Source of the DNA: Halobaculum gomorrense
Lineage (GTDB): Archaea; Halobacteriota; Halobacteria; Halobacteriales; Haloferacaceae
Reading direction: 5' to 3'
Assembly: GCF_900129775.1 (NCBI RefSeq)
Contig: NZ_FQWV01000001.1
Span: 517,780-581,779, forward strand
Length of the DNA stretch: 64,000 nucleotides
A model generated the notes under the pieces. That model had not been told where the DNA came from. It did no database searches and saw only the letters and a list, made by a program, of their open reading frames with translations. The position numbers and the translations under genes were made by a program. Below are positions 8,795 to 17,309 of the stretch, piece by piece (position 1 is the first letter of the stretch; every line of letters starts with the position of its first letter).

Positions 8795-9595
8795 TTACTC
8801 GTCTTCGGTCTCGCGCTCGCGGTGGAAGCGGCCGGTGCCGCCGGCGGCCTCGATCGCCTCGCGAGCGCGCTCGGCCGACGCCTCCAGTTCGGTCTCGGCG
8901 GTCTTGTAGTCGGGTGCGCGGACGCGGATGCGGTACTCCGGCGAGCCGACGTACGACACGTCGAGTTCGATCTCCTCGGGCACCTCGCCGTTGCCCTCGG
9001 CGGCCTCCAGGGCGTCGCGCACGTCGTCGACGCCGTCGTGGCCGGGCGAGGAGAGGTCGACGTAGCCCGTGACGTTCACGTACGGGACGGAGACGTTCTC
9101 GCGGGCGGTCTCGACGATCGCCTCGGTTTCGCTCTCTGAGAGGTCGGTGTCTTCGAGCGCCTCCGCGCCGTGGATCGCGGCGGCCTCGAAGCCGTCGTAC
9201 ATCGAACCGAACTCGGCGTACAGCGCCTCGGCGACGGCGGTGTACTTGTCGTCGTCCACGTCCTCCCCGAAGGCGATACTCATCCAGTTGTCGGCCTTGC
9301 GCTCGTTTTTCCACTCTTGGATCTTGTCCGAGCGCTGGTGATCGTTGACGTCTTTGATCGACAGGTCGATCTGCTGGCTCGACTCGTCGACGTCGAGCAC
9401 TTTCGCGACGACGCGGTCGCCGACGTTCACGTGGTCGCGGATGTTCTTGATCCACCCGGAGGCGACCTCCGAGACGTGCGTCAGCCCGCGCTTGTCCTCG
9501 TACTCGTCCAAGTCGACGAACACGCCGAAGTCGGCGATCTCGTCGACCTCGCCTACGACGAGTTCGCCCTGCTCGGGCCAGCCGGTGAATTTCAT
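8795..9595 (-). CDS. eif2a: Translation initiation factor aIF2 subunit alpha
   Basis: 266 aa. Residues ~10-85 are an S1 RNA-binding domain ([20 protein letters not shown], then [12 protein letters not shown] and a DLSIKDV end). A helical middle domain and an alpha-beta C-terminal domain that binds the gamma subunit follow. With beta and gamma it delivers initiator tRNA to the small ribosomal subunit. It lies downstream of rps27e and upstream of nop10, but here a 512-base spacer with a minisatellite separates it from rps27e. It may therefore have its own promoter or be read through. Confidence 0.95.
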   Translation of the reverse strand: MKFTGWPEQGELVVGEVDEIADFGVFVDLDEYEDKRGLTHVSEVASGWIKNIRDHVNVGDRVVAKVLDVDESSQQIDLSIKDVNDHQRSDKIQEWKNERKADNWMSIAFGEDVDDDKYTAVAEALYAEFGSMYDGFEAAAIHGAEALEDTDLSESETEAIVETARENVSVPYVNVTGYVDLSSPGHDGVDDVRDALEAAEGNGEVPEEIELDVSYVGSPEYRIRVRAPDYKTAETELEASAERAREAIEAAGGTGRFHRERETEDE

Positions 9596-10107
9596 GCGCG
9601 AGTGTACCCGACCGAGCCTAATACCGTTTGCCAATCGACGGGGGATCGAGGTGGATCGTTCACCGTCGGCGATACTCCGACCGCGGTGGCGCGCGCCGCG
9701 CCCGCTGTGTCGGGCGCGGGAGCGTGCGAGGGGCGAACGACCGAGCGGAGCGAGGGAGTGAGCCGGCTGGGGAGGGTGAGGCTGCGGCGGGAGTGACTTT
9801 CGGCGGCACCCCCTCTCCGACACAACCGCAGACACCTCCCACACAACCACTAGTTCCCGTCACCCAACTCGAACAGCGAACCGACTCGAACAGCGAACCG
9901 ACTCGAACAGCGAACCGACTCGAACAGCGAACCGACTCGAACAGCGAACCGACTCGAACAGCGAACCGACTCGAACAGCGAACCGACTCGAACAGCGAAC
10001 CGACTCGAACAGCGAACCGACTCGAACAGCGAACCGACGAGATCAGGCCGTCGACGCGAAACAGCGCAACCGCTCACCACGTACAAACCGAAAGGGAGAA
10101 ACGCGAA
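9596..10107. other. 512-base spacer with extragenic repeats
   Basis: No gene seen. It contains a GC-rich hairpin (9696-9719; 9-bp arms CCGCGCCCG/CGGGCGCGG, six-base loop) and then a stretch of the type gaacgaccgagcggagcgag that I recall as common between genes in haloarchaea. Ten exact copies of a 17-bp unit (9868-10037) follow. The long ORFs that cross it arise from the repeat having no stop in two frames and are not credible genes. Confidence 0.7.
9868..10037. repeat. Minisatellite, 10 perfect copies of 17 bp
   Basis: The unit ctcgaacagcgaaccga repeats ten times without a mismatch or spacer. It is head to tail and not a CRISPR. Seventeen is not a multiple of three, so the repeat cycles through all frames and gives a false 17-residue peptide repeat. 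It sits between rps27e and the aIF2-alpha gene inside an otherwise tight translation operon. Perfect identity implies recent expansion by slippage or recombination. Copy number probably varies between strains. Confidence 0.95.
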
Positions 10108-10281
10108 TTACCGCGCTTCGACCGTCTCGACCACGCTGCCGGTGAACTCGGCGTCGCCGCCGGTGGGGCGCGCGATCGTCGTCCCGCAGACGGCGCAGTT
10201 GACCTCGCTGGCAGCCTTGCCGAAGACAACCTGTTCGTTCTCGCAGTCCTGACACGCGACGCGGAAGAAGCTCCCTGCCAT
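10108..10281 (-). CDS. rps27e: Ribosomal protein eS27
   Basis: 57 aa small zinc-ribbon protein of the 30S subunit. Both Cys pairs are present: VACQDCENEQ and VNCAVCGTTIA. It follows rpl44e with only two bases between stop and start, so the two are coupled. Length and order match archaeal eS27. Confidence 0.95.
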   Translation of the reverse strand: MAGSFFRVACQDCENEQVVFGKAASEVNCAVCGTTIARPTGGDAEFTGSVVETVEAR

Positions 10282-10283
10282 GC

Positions 10284-10565
10284 TTACTCCTGGAAGGTGA
10301 GCCGACCCGCGCGCCATCCCTCGCGCATGTGGGCCTTGCCGCAGTCGCCGCAGCGGTACTTGAGGTGGGTCTTCTTGGTGGGCTTGTCGCCGCCGGGCAC
10401 CTTCGAGAACTTGCCGGCGTTCCCGATGACGGACGTGCCGCGGGCCTGCTGGCGATCGGTCCACTTCATGCCGGTCTGTCGGCCGGTTCGGACCTTCTCG
10501 ACCTCGTGTTCGTGATGGGCGTTGCAGTGCGGACAGTACGTGTTCATCCGGCGTGGCATCTCCAT
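10284..10565 (-). CDS. rpl44e: Ribosomal protein eL42 (L44e)
   Basis: 93 aa, 50S subunit protein. Zinc ligands are in [15 protein letters not shown] and [15 protein letters not shown], and [18 protein letters not shown] is the conserved E-site loop region. The start [11 protein letters not shown] matches the usual archaeal N-terminus. Unusually for this window, a good Shine-Dalgarno (AGGAGAT) lies about eight bases upstream and a TATA-like element ~40 bases upstream, implying a short leader. Confidence 0.95.
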   Translation of the reverse strand: MEMPRRMNTYCPHCNAHHEHEVEKVRTGRQTGMKWTDRQQARGTSVIGNAGKFSKVPGGDKPTKKTHLKYRCGDCGKAHMREGWRAGRLTFQE

Positions 10566-10568
10566 AGC

Positions 10569-10612
10569 GGAATCTCCTCTTGTAACACTGTTCAGCGTCG
10601 GCGCTTAAAACC
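10569..10612 (-). promoter_or_regulatory. Promoter and ribosome-binding site of rpl44e
   Basis: Reading leftward, GGTTTTAAGC (10603-10612) is a TATA-like box and AAGAGGAGAT (about 10572-10581) a Shine-Dalgarno before ATG 10565. This drives the translation gene series. Confidence 0.5.
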
Positions 10613-10769
10613 CATACGGTACGGAGTTGCCCGGCGTGCGAGCCAGTCGCACTCGCCTGGGGGTCGGTGACCGCGCGGCCGGCGCTTCGGCGGCGACGGA
10701 ACCGGGGAACTGGCCGAGGGCAGGCGACGAGAAGCGGGAACAGAACGGCGGGGAACGCGGGAAGGCGAC

Positions 10770-12146
10770 TCAGTACTTCGGGTCTGCGCCCGAGACCGCG
10801 TACAGGTCGTCCATGAGCGAGTCGCGCTGCTGTTTCCAGCCCGCGAAGGCGCCGGGACGCTCGGGGTAGCGATCGTAGTGGTCCTTCAGGTCGCCGGCGA
10901 TCCGGCGGACCTTGTACAGCTCCCACAGCGTGTCCCAGTGACCGTACGTGTCGAACAGCGTCTTCAGCTTCAGGCGCAGCCCCATCGAGGTCTCGCCTTT
11001 CGTCATGGCGTCGACGAGCTGCTGGCCGGGCAGGGCGGTGATGACGTCGGTCAGCTCGTCGACCTCGTGGGCCGTGCCCCAGATGTTGTACACGTCCATC
11101 GCGGCGAAGCGCTTGCCGAAGTCGGTCATCACGTCGTGGTTGTAGCGCCACAGGCGCTCCTCGGTCACGTCCCCCTCGACGACGGCGTCGACGGCGCGCT
11201 TGATCGCCCAGTGGGCGGACTTCGCGGCGCCGGGGATCCCGCCGCCGGTGGTGGGGTTGACGTGGCCCGCGGCGTCGCCCACGGCGACGAAGCCGTCGGC
11301 GACGGCCGAGTCGTACGGGCGGCGGGTGGGCAGCGCGGCGCCGAGCTTGTCTTTCACGGTCGCGCCCTCGAACTCCGGGCGCCGGCTCATGTCGCGCTTG
11401 AGCACCTCGACGAGCTTCATCGGCGGCTCGGTCATCTGGAAGCCGAGCCCGGCGTTGATCTCGGTTCCGGTGCGCGGGAAATACCAGAGGTACCCCAGCT
11501 CTTCGGTCGGCTTGAACACGATGGCGTCCTCGTAGTCGACCGGTTCGGGCACCTCGACGACCTCGCGGTAGGCCGAACAGAACTGCGAGTACGAGACATT
11601 CGTGTCGAAGCTGGCGTCGCCGAACTCGCCTTTGTCCTGGAGGATCGACAGGGCCCCGGCGGCGTCGACGGTGAGGTCGGCTTCGTAGGTGATCACGTCC
11701 CCGCCGCGCTTCGCGCGGACGCCGGTCACGGTGCCGTCGTCGTTCTGGAGCACGTCCTGAACGACGGTGTCGTAGTGGATGTCGGCGCCGACGCGTTCGG
11801 TCTCCTCGAGGATCACCTCGCCGTAGCGCTTCCGGTCGAGCACCGCTCCCGCCTGACCGAAGGGAACGTCGAGTTCCTCGCCGGTCTGGGGGTTCTCGAA
11901 CACCGCACGGCGGATGTTCTGGTTGGTGAACGACTCCTCGCGGAGGTAGTCGAGGTCGATGACATCCGGGAACGTCGACTTCCCTTTAATCGCGTCGCCG
12001 CAGGCGATGTGGCCGGCTTCCTCCTCGGGCTTCCGCTCGAGGATGACGGCGTCGAGCCCTTCGCTCGCGGCCGTCGACGCCGCGAAGGCGCCCGCCGTGC
12101 CCGCGCCGATGACGACGATATCGTACGAGTCCGATGCCGCAGACAT
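10770..12146 (-). CDS. Geranylgeranyl reductase family FAD enzyme
   Basis: 458 aa. An FAD-binding dinucleotide fold begins VVIGAGTAGAFAAST, and the second FAD contact is VAVGDAAGHVNPTTGGG. CGDAIKG, a substrate-site motif of archaeal geranylgeranyl reductases, and YLWYFPRTGTEINAGLGFQ are also present. The enzyme saturates double bonds in isoprenoid chains of archaeal lipids (digeranylgeranylglycerophospholipid reductase type) or of related quinones. It is peripheral to the membrane. Haloarchaea carry several paralogues, so the exact substrate is uncertain. ATG 12146 is preferred over the Arg-rich extension because of the T-rich box at 12171-12180. Confidence 0.9.
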   Translation of the reverse strand: MSAASDSYDIVVIGAGTAGAFAASTAASEGLDAVILERKPEEEAGHIACGDAIKGKSTFPDVIDLDYLREESFTNQNIRRAVFENPQTGEELDVPFGQAGAVLDRKRYGEVILEETERVGADIHYDTVVQDVLQNDDGTVTGVRAKRGGDVITYEADLTVDAAGALSILQDKGEFGDASFDTNVSYSQFCSAYREVVEVPEPVDYEDAIVFKPTEELGYLWYFPRTGTEINAGLGFQMTEPPMKLVEVLKRDMSRRPEFEGATVKDKLGAALPTRRPYDSAVADGFVAVGDAAGHVNPTTGGGIPGAAKSAHWAIKRAVDAVVEGDVTEERLWRYNHDVMTDFGKRFAAMDVYNIWGTAHEVDELTDVITALPGQQLVDAMTKGETSMGLRLKLKTLFDTYGHWDTLWELYKVRRIAGDLKDHYDRYPERPGAFAGWKQQRDSLMDDLYAVSGADPKY

Positions 12147-12170
12147 AGCCCTCTTTACCGAATCGTCCCT

Positions 12171-12180
12171 GAAAAAAGGC
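12171..12180 (-). promoter_or_regulatory. TATA-like box of geranylgeranyl reductase gene
   Basis: Read leftward, GCCTTTTTTC is centred ~29 bases before ATG 12146. It supports a leaderless transcript. Confidence 0.45.
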
Positions 12181-12297
12181 GCGTATCCGGCCGCGACGGA
12201 CGCGACCCGCCGTCGGCCCCCGCGTGGTACTGCCGTCGTCACCGGCGGCCGCACCCGCGAGTGCGCCGGCCCGGTGACCCGGGGCTACGGGCGTCTC

Positions 12298-13479
12298 TCA
12301 GACGGCGCCGGCCTCGCCCTCGCGGTCACCGTCGCCGTCGCCGCCCTGCGGGAACCGCGACTCCGCCACGGCGAACGTCAACGTCGAGAGCACGCCCAGG
12401 AGCGTTCCCGCGGTGAGTGCCAGCGCGAGCCTGGTGAGCGACAGCGGCGCCGTCCCGATCGGCGGGAGCCCCGGGAGGAAGTACCCCGACACTCCGTACA
12501 ACACGATCGCGATGGCAACGACGTAGAACGGGGCGTTGAGATACCGCCAGCGGAACCGACCGGCGAGGTACTCGTCAGTCACCTGCCCCAGCGAGGAGGT
12601 GATCCCCGCGGCGGCAGCCCACCGCACCGACGCGTGGACGAACACCGCGAGCCGCTGAGTAACCGAGAGGGCGGCATCCGCGCCCCCACCGGCACCCGCG
12701 GCGGCGGCGCGCTCGGCGGCCCCGAGCGTCTCGATCCCCTGGACCCCGCCGATGACAAGCAGGGTCGCCGCGACGAGGTACGTCACAATGGTCACGCGGC
12801 CGGCGTATAGGCTCGTGCGGGCGCGCTCGGCGACCTCGTCGACCGCCTCCTCGAGTCCGAGCCCGCGCCACAGCGAGTAGAGTCCCAGTAGCGTGGAGAT
12901 GGCGCCGACCACGACCGCGCCGGGGAGATTCATCATCCCCGCGATCACGGAGAAGGGGTACACGAGCAGGAGCACGCCCAGCGGGATGAGGATCGTGCCG
13001 CGGGTCTCCGGGTCCGACAGCACCTGCTTCATCGTGTAGTAGATCGACTCCAGGTCCTGCGCCTGCCGGACGACGACGCGGCGGACGCCGTCCAGCGGCA
13101 CCCGCGAGCGGATCACCGGGAGGACGGACTCGTCCTGTGCGCCGTCGGTGATCACGATTGCACGGACCTCCTCACCCGTCGAGAGGGCCGCGAGCACGGT
13201 GTCGATCTCCTCGCCCACCGCGCGGTTCGCCTTCACGTCGCTCTCGTTGACGCCGGTGACGGCCGCGACGGCGACCTCCTCGTCGAGCGTCGGGTCCGCG
13301 AGCAGGTCCTCGTAGGCGTTGATCGCCTGAAAGAGGACGTTCACGTCCGAGTCCTCCGGGTCGGCCGTCGCGAGCTTCACCGCTGCCTCCTCGACGGCGT
13401 CCCGACCGATGACCGGCGTGCGCACGCCGGTCTTGCGGCCGAGGTCGTCGTCGAGGTCGACGGGGAGGACGAGGATCAT
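12298..13479 (-). CDS. DUF373 family membrane protein (paralogue 2)
   Basis: 393 aa. The domain order matches the gene at 4524: a ~160-residue cytosolic domain beginning ILVLPVDLDDDLGRKTGV and containing RVVVRQAQDLESIYYTMKQV, then about six membrane helices. The frame is open for 65 more codons upstream, but that part is not family-like; ATG 13479 matches the paralogue's beginning, and a T/A-rich element (agatata) lies ~25 bases upstream. Its C-terminal tail is shorter. Function unknown. The two copies are about 7 kb apart in opposite orientation, and their divergence suggests an old duplication. Confidence 0.85.
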   Translation of the reverse strand: MILVLPVDLDDDLGRKTGVRTPVIGRDAVEEAAVKLATADPEDSDVNVLFQAINAYEDLLADPTLDEEVAVAAVTGVNESDVKANRAVGEEIDTVLAALSTGEEVRAIVITDGAQDESVLPVIRSRVPLDGVRRVVVRQAQDLESIYYTMKQVLSDPETRGTILIPLGVLLLVYPFSVIAGMMNLPGAVVVGAISTLLGLYSLWRGLGLEEAVDEVAERARTSLYAGRVTIVTYLVAATLLVIGGVQGIETLGAAERAAAAGAGGGADAALSVTQRLAVFVHASVRWAAAAGITSSLGQVTDEYLAGRFRWRYLNAPFYVVAIAIVLYGVSGYFLPGLPPIGTAPLSLTRLALALTAGTLLGVLSTLTFAVAESRFPQGGDGDGDREGEAGAV

Positions 13480-13958
13480 TGCCGTGCGGCGGATTAACTC
13501 TCCGGGTATATCTGCCTTCGGGCGATCACCGGGATCGGTTGACTGGACGGTGGTCGGAACGTGGACCGTGGCGGTGATTGTCACAACCGATCCCACGACG
13601 GCCTCGAAAGCCCCTGCCGGTCTCGTGGGCTGTGGCTCGCTGCGCTCCTCGGTTCGCTCCTTGCAGTCGCTCACCTGCGGTGCTTACTTCGCCTCGCCTC
13701 ACGAGGCCGGCAGCCCCTTTCAGTCCCACCCGACCGCAACGCCGGCGCGCGCCACCGCCAGGTGCGGTTCGTGCACACCGTGCGACGGGCTACGACGCTC
13801 GGCCCGTCCGATCCACGGGCGGGAATGAACGGGGCCGCGGGGGCTTTCGGGAACTGTGACGGGTCGATCCCGACCGGCTTTCCGACGATACTGCGGTCCG
13901 ATGATCACGGGAACCGACGCAGTCAACACGCCGCCCGCCGAAACACCGGGCACCGATC
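13480..13958. other. 479-base divergent spacer with candidate dispersed repeat
   Basis: Lies between divergent genes. About 13620-13760 contains pyrimidine-rich, CTCGCTGCGCTCCT-like sequence followed by cctttcagtcccacccgac. I recall this kind of block recurring between haloarchaeal genes, so it may be a dispersed extragenic element; this cannot be shown within the window. No convincing ORF is seen. The promoter of the mutase gene is not obvious. Confidence 0.45.
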
Positions 13959-15506
13959 ATGAGAGCGGCGCTCGTCATCCTCGACGGCTGGGGCCTCGGC
14001 GACCACGACCGACGCGACGCGGTGAAGGCCGCCGACGCTCCGAACTTCGACCGCCTCCGCGAGGCGGGCGCGTTCGGGACGCTCACCGCCTGGGGCCGCG
14101 AGGTGGGGTTGCCGGACGACCAGATGGGCAACTCCGAGGTCGGCCACATGAATATCGGCGCGGGTCGGACCGTCTACCAGGAGTACACCCGGATCAACGA
14201 CGCGATCGAGGCCGGCGAGTTCGTCGAGGGCACCGCGCTCGAACGCGCGTTCGACCACGCCGACGCGAGCGGCGGCCGCGTCCACCTCCTCGGCCTCGTC
14301 AGTGACGGCGGCGTCCACGCCGACCAGGCGCACCTCCACGCGCTGATCGACGCCGCGGCCGATCGCGGCGTCGAGGCCGTCACCCACGCGTTCACCGACG
14401 GCCGCGACACCGCCCCGAAGTCCGGCCGCGAGTTCCTCGCGCGGCTGGAAGCCCACGCCGCCGACCGCGGCACCGGCGGCGCCGCGACCGTCTGCGGGCG
14501 GTACTACGCGATGGACCGCGACCGGAACTGGGAGCGGACGAGGCGCGCCTACGACGCGATCGTGAACCGGAAGGCCGACCACACGGCCGCTTCCGCCGTC
14601 GACGCCGTCGAGGCGAGCTACGAGCGCGGGGACACCGACGAGTTCGTCGAGGCGACGACCGTCGACGGCGAGCCGGGAATCGAGGACGGCGACGGCGTCG
14701 TCTGCTTCAACTTCCGGTCGGACCGCGCGCGGCAGCTCACCCGCATGCTCGCCGACATCGACTCCGAGGACTGGGAGGCCGGGGGCATCGAGACCAGTCC
14801 GCCGGACGTGGAGTTCGTGACGATGACCGAGTACGACGCCGAGTTCGACCTCCCGGTCGCGTTCCCGCCGACACAGCCCGAGGACACGCTCGGGGAGGTG
14901 CTCTCCGAGGCCGGCCTCACGCAACTGCGGATGGCCGAGTCCGAGAAGTACGCCCACGTCACCTACTTCCTCAACGGCGGCCGCGAGGTGGAGTTCCCGG
15001 GCGAGCTGCGCCGGATCGTCGAGAGCCCGGAGGTGCCCACCTACGACGAGACCCCAGCGATGAGCGCCGTCGAGTTGACCGACACGGCGATCGACCTGAT
15101 CGGGACCGAGGACCCCGACGTGCTGGTGTGCAACTACGCGAACCCGGACATGGTGGGCCACACCGGCGATTTCGAGGCCGCCGTCGCGGCCGTCGAGGCC
15201 GTGGACGAACAGCTCGGTCGCCTCGCGGGGGCGGTCCGCGCCGCCGGCGGGCACCTGCTCGTCACCGCCGACCACGGAAACGCCGACGACATGGGGACGC
15301 CCGACGACCCGCACACCGCCCACACCTTCGCGCCCGTGCCGTTCGTCTCGGTCACGCCCGGCGGCGACGACGGGGGGATGGCGGTCCGCGACGGCGGATC
15401 GCTGATCGACATCGCGCCGACGCTGCTCGCGCTCGTCGGCGTCGAGAAACCGGCGGCGATGACGGGGGAGTCGCTGCTGGTCGAGGCGGCGAACGACGGG
15501 AAGTAG
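13959..15506 (+). CDS. gpmI: 2,3-bisphosphoglycerate-independent phosphoglycerate mutase
   Basis: 515 aa, the normal length for bacterial-type iPGM. Metal and catalytic features are visible: LVILDGWG with Asp9, the nucleophile Ser59 in DQMGNSEVGHMNIGAGR, the HAFTDGRDTAP and YYAMDRD substrate motifs, and metal ligands in NYANPDMVGHTG and VTADHGNADDM. It interconverts 3- and 2-phosphoglycerate in glycolysis and gluconeogenesis. Pyruvate kinase is 5 kb away but not in the same operon. Confidence 0.96.
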   Translation: MRAALVILDGWGLGDHDRRDAVKAADAPNFDRLREAGAFGTLTAWGREVGLPDDQMGNSEVGHMNIGAGRTVYQEYTRINDAIEAGEFVEGTALERAFDHADASGGRVHLLGLVSDGGVHADQAHLHALIDAAADRGVEAVTHAFTDGRDTAPKSGREFLARLEAHAADRGTGGAATVCGRYYAMDRDRNWERTRRAYDAIVNRKADHTAASAVDAVEASYERGDTDEFVEATTVDGEPGIEDGDGVVCFNFRSDRARQLTRMLADIDSEDWEAGGIETSPPDVEFVTMTEYDAEFDLPVAFPPTQPEDTLGEVLSEAGLTQLRMAESEKYAHVTYFLNGGREVEFPGELRRIVESPEVPTYDETPAMSAVELTDTAIDLIGTEDPDVLVCNYANPDMVGHTGDFEAAVAAVEAVDEQLGRLAGAVRAAGGHLLVTADHGNADDMGTPDDPHTAHTFAPVPFVSVTPGGDDGGMAVRDGGSLIDIAPTLLALVGVEKPAAMTGESLLVEAANDGK

Positions 15507-15541
15507 CCGCGCGGCGAACTCCGTCCAGCGGTCTCGACCGG

Positions 15542-16936
15542 CTACGCGGCCAGCATCCGGTCGGCGGTGACGACGCGGACGCTCGCGGGTCGCTTCACGT
15601 ACTCGCCCTCGGACTCGGCGACGATCTGGTCGACGCCGCGCTGTGCGGCCACGTCGAGCACGCGCTGGGAGAGCTCTCCGTCGAGCACGAGCGCCACCGG
15701 CACCCCGTCGGCGGCGGAGATGGCGTCGACCACGTCCGCCGCCGGTACCTCCTCGACGACGCCGCAGTCGGCGTCCAGCAGCCGCGCGCGGTTCGTTCCC
15801 TCGCTGACGACCGCCGCGACGTGGTCCCGCAGCGACCTCGGGCCGTCCGGTCCGCCGGCGGCCCCCTCGGCGTCGGCCGCCTCGCCGTCGCTCGCTTCGG
15901 AATCGCTCGCCGCGTCACCGGCCTCGTCGCCGACCGCCTCTGCGTCGCCGACCGTCCCCGCCTCGTCGTCCGCGCGGTCGCCGACCTCGTCGTCCGGTGT
16001 CGCAGGCGTCGTCGGAATCTCCGGCGATTCGCTCACGGCAGACGGGTCGGTGCCTGGCGCGGGCGAGGCGCTGCCGTCGGTGGCGGCGACTGCGCCGGCG
16101 GACGCGTCGGTGCGTCCGTCGGACGCCCCGTCGAGGTCGAGCGACTCGAACGGCACCTTCTCGCGCAGTGCGGCCATCAGCTCGTGCCGGGAGAGGTCCT
16201 CGACGGAGCGGCCCTCGGGCGCGAACGCGACGTAGTCCACGTCGCCGACCTGCGCGAGTTCCCGCAGGATGAGTTCGCCGCCGCGGTCGCCGTCCAGAAA
16301 CGCCGTGACCGTGCGCTCGGCGGTGAGGCCAGCCACCGCGTCGGGGACGTTCGTTCCCTCGACGGCGATCCCGTTCTTGATGCCGCAGTTCAACAGCGTG
16401 AGCACGTCCGCGCGCCCCTCGACGACGACGATGGCGTCGGAGTCGTGGACCCGCGGGCCCGCGGGGAGCCCCTCGTACTCGTCGATGCGCTCGACCCGAT
16501 TGGACTCGCGCACCTCCGAGAGGATCTCGGTGGAGTCCATCACCGACTCGTCGAAGGAGTCAGCGAGCAGTTCTTTCGCGCGCTCGACGACCTCGCGGCG
16601 CTTGGCCGAGCGCATGTCCTCGATCTCGGTCACCTCGACCCGGGCCTCGCAGGGGCCGACGCGGGTGATCGCTTCGAGGCTGGCCGCGAGGATCGACGTC
16701 TCGACCTTGTCGAGTCCGGAGGCGATGGTGATCTCCCCGAAACTCTGACCGTTCTCGCTGTCGATTTGCACGTCGATGCGCCCGATCTTCGACGACTGTT
16801 GGAGGTCGCGGAGGTCCAACTCGTCGCCGAGCAGGCCTTCCGTCTGTCCGAACACGGCGCCGACCACGTCGCTCCGTTCGACGACGCCGTCGGCCGTGAT
16901 TCTGGCGTGGATGAGGTATTTGGCTGAATCGTCCAT
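15542..16936 (-). CDS. dnaG: Archaeal DnaG primase-like protein
   Basis: 464 aa. The N-terminal domain begins DDSAKYLIHARITADGVVER. A Toprim domain follows at ~165-265 with its glutamate in AIVVVEGRADVLTL and its acidic pair in TAFLDGDRGGEL. A long Ala/Asp/Glu/Ser-rich linker (~270-370) leads to a C-terminal domain ending VRVVTADRMLAA. Archaeal DnaG can prime DNA in vitro and is also a poly(A)-binding part of the RNA exosome. The acidic linker is much longer than in non-halophiles. It has its own strong promoter. Confidence 0.93.
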   Translation of the reverse strand: MDDSAKYLIHARITADGVVERSDVVGAVFGQTEGLLGDELDLRDLQQSSKIGRIDVQIDSENGQSFGEITIASGLDKVETSILAASLEAITRVGPCEARVEVTEIEDMRSAKRREVVERAKELLADSFDESVMDSTEILSEVRESNRVERIDEYEGLPAGPRVHDSDAIVVVEGRADVLTLLNCGIKNGIAVEGTNVPDAVAGLTAERTVTAFLDGDRGGELILRELAQVGDVDYVAFAPEGRSVEDLSRHELMAALREKVPFESLDLDGASDGRTDASAGAVAATDGSASPAPGTDPSAVSESPEIPTTPATPDDEVGDRADDEAGTVGDAEAVGDEAGDAASDSEASDGEAADAEGAAGGPDGPRSLRDHVAAVVSEGTNRARLLDADCGVVEEVPAADVVDAISAADGVPVALVLDGELSQRVLDVAAQRGVDQIVAESEGEYVKRPASVRVVTADRMLAA

Positions 16937-16972
16937 GTGATGTCCCTTCCGTGGGGTGTGATGGTGATGTCA

Positions 16973-17000
16973 CGGCGGCGCTCCGCCGACGCATATATAA
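16973..17000 (-). promoter_or_regulatory. dnaG promoter with adjacent palindrome
   Basis: Read leftward, CTTATATATGC (about 16991-17001) is a strong TATA box. A perfect six-base inverted repeat (CGGCGG 16973-16978, CCGCCG 16983-16988, four-base loop) lies between it and the expected transcription start near 16970. This is a possible operator, or a leader hairpin if initiation is earlier. Confidence 0.55.
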
Positions 17001-17309
17001 GCACTGCACGGCAGAAATACCTGTCGTCAGACGGCCGGTTCCGCCGCGAAAGAACCGTCGTCGTTCCCCGACGAAATGAACTGACCACGAGTCCGGGGCG
17101 ACGCGGGGGTTCGGCTCTCCTCCGCTCACACCGCTCCACTCCCACAAACGAAGCCCACCCACAGGCGCTGTGCGACGAAGCGACGATAGCCGAGCGCGCG
17201 CCGACCGCGAGTGGCGCCAGTCTCTCTTCCCGGCTCACGAGTCGCAGTTCCTCACGAGTCGCTGGCGTCGCTGGAGGCGTTGGGATCGGCGCGCTCGGTC
17301 GACCGGCGG
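17001..17309. other. Intergenic sequence without a gene
   Basis: About 310 bases between dnaG's promoter and the end of the winged-helix gene. The only structure seen is a direct repeat of ctcacgagtcgc, two copies about 18 bases apart near 17235-17265. No ORF with haloarchaeal character is present. Confidence 0.5.

Noticed and set aside
9868-10037. CRISPR array
   Set aside because: The 17-bp units are contiguous with no unique spacers and no cas genes nearby, so it is a minisatellite.
9628-10515. Long + strand ORF with 17-residue repeats
   Set aside because: It arises because the tandem repeat has no stop in that frame; it runs antisense through rps27e and part of rpl44e.
15542-16936. DnaG linker as an inserted mobile domain
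   Set aside because: The ~100-residue acidic Ala/Asp-rich stretch has no splice or endonuclease motifs; such linkers are usual in halophiles.
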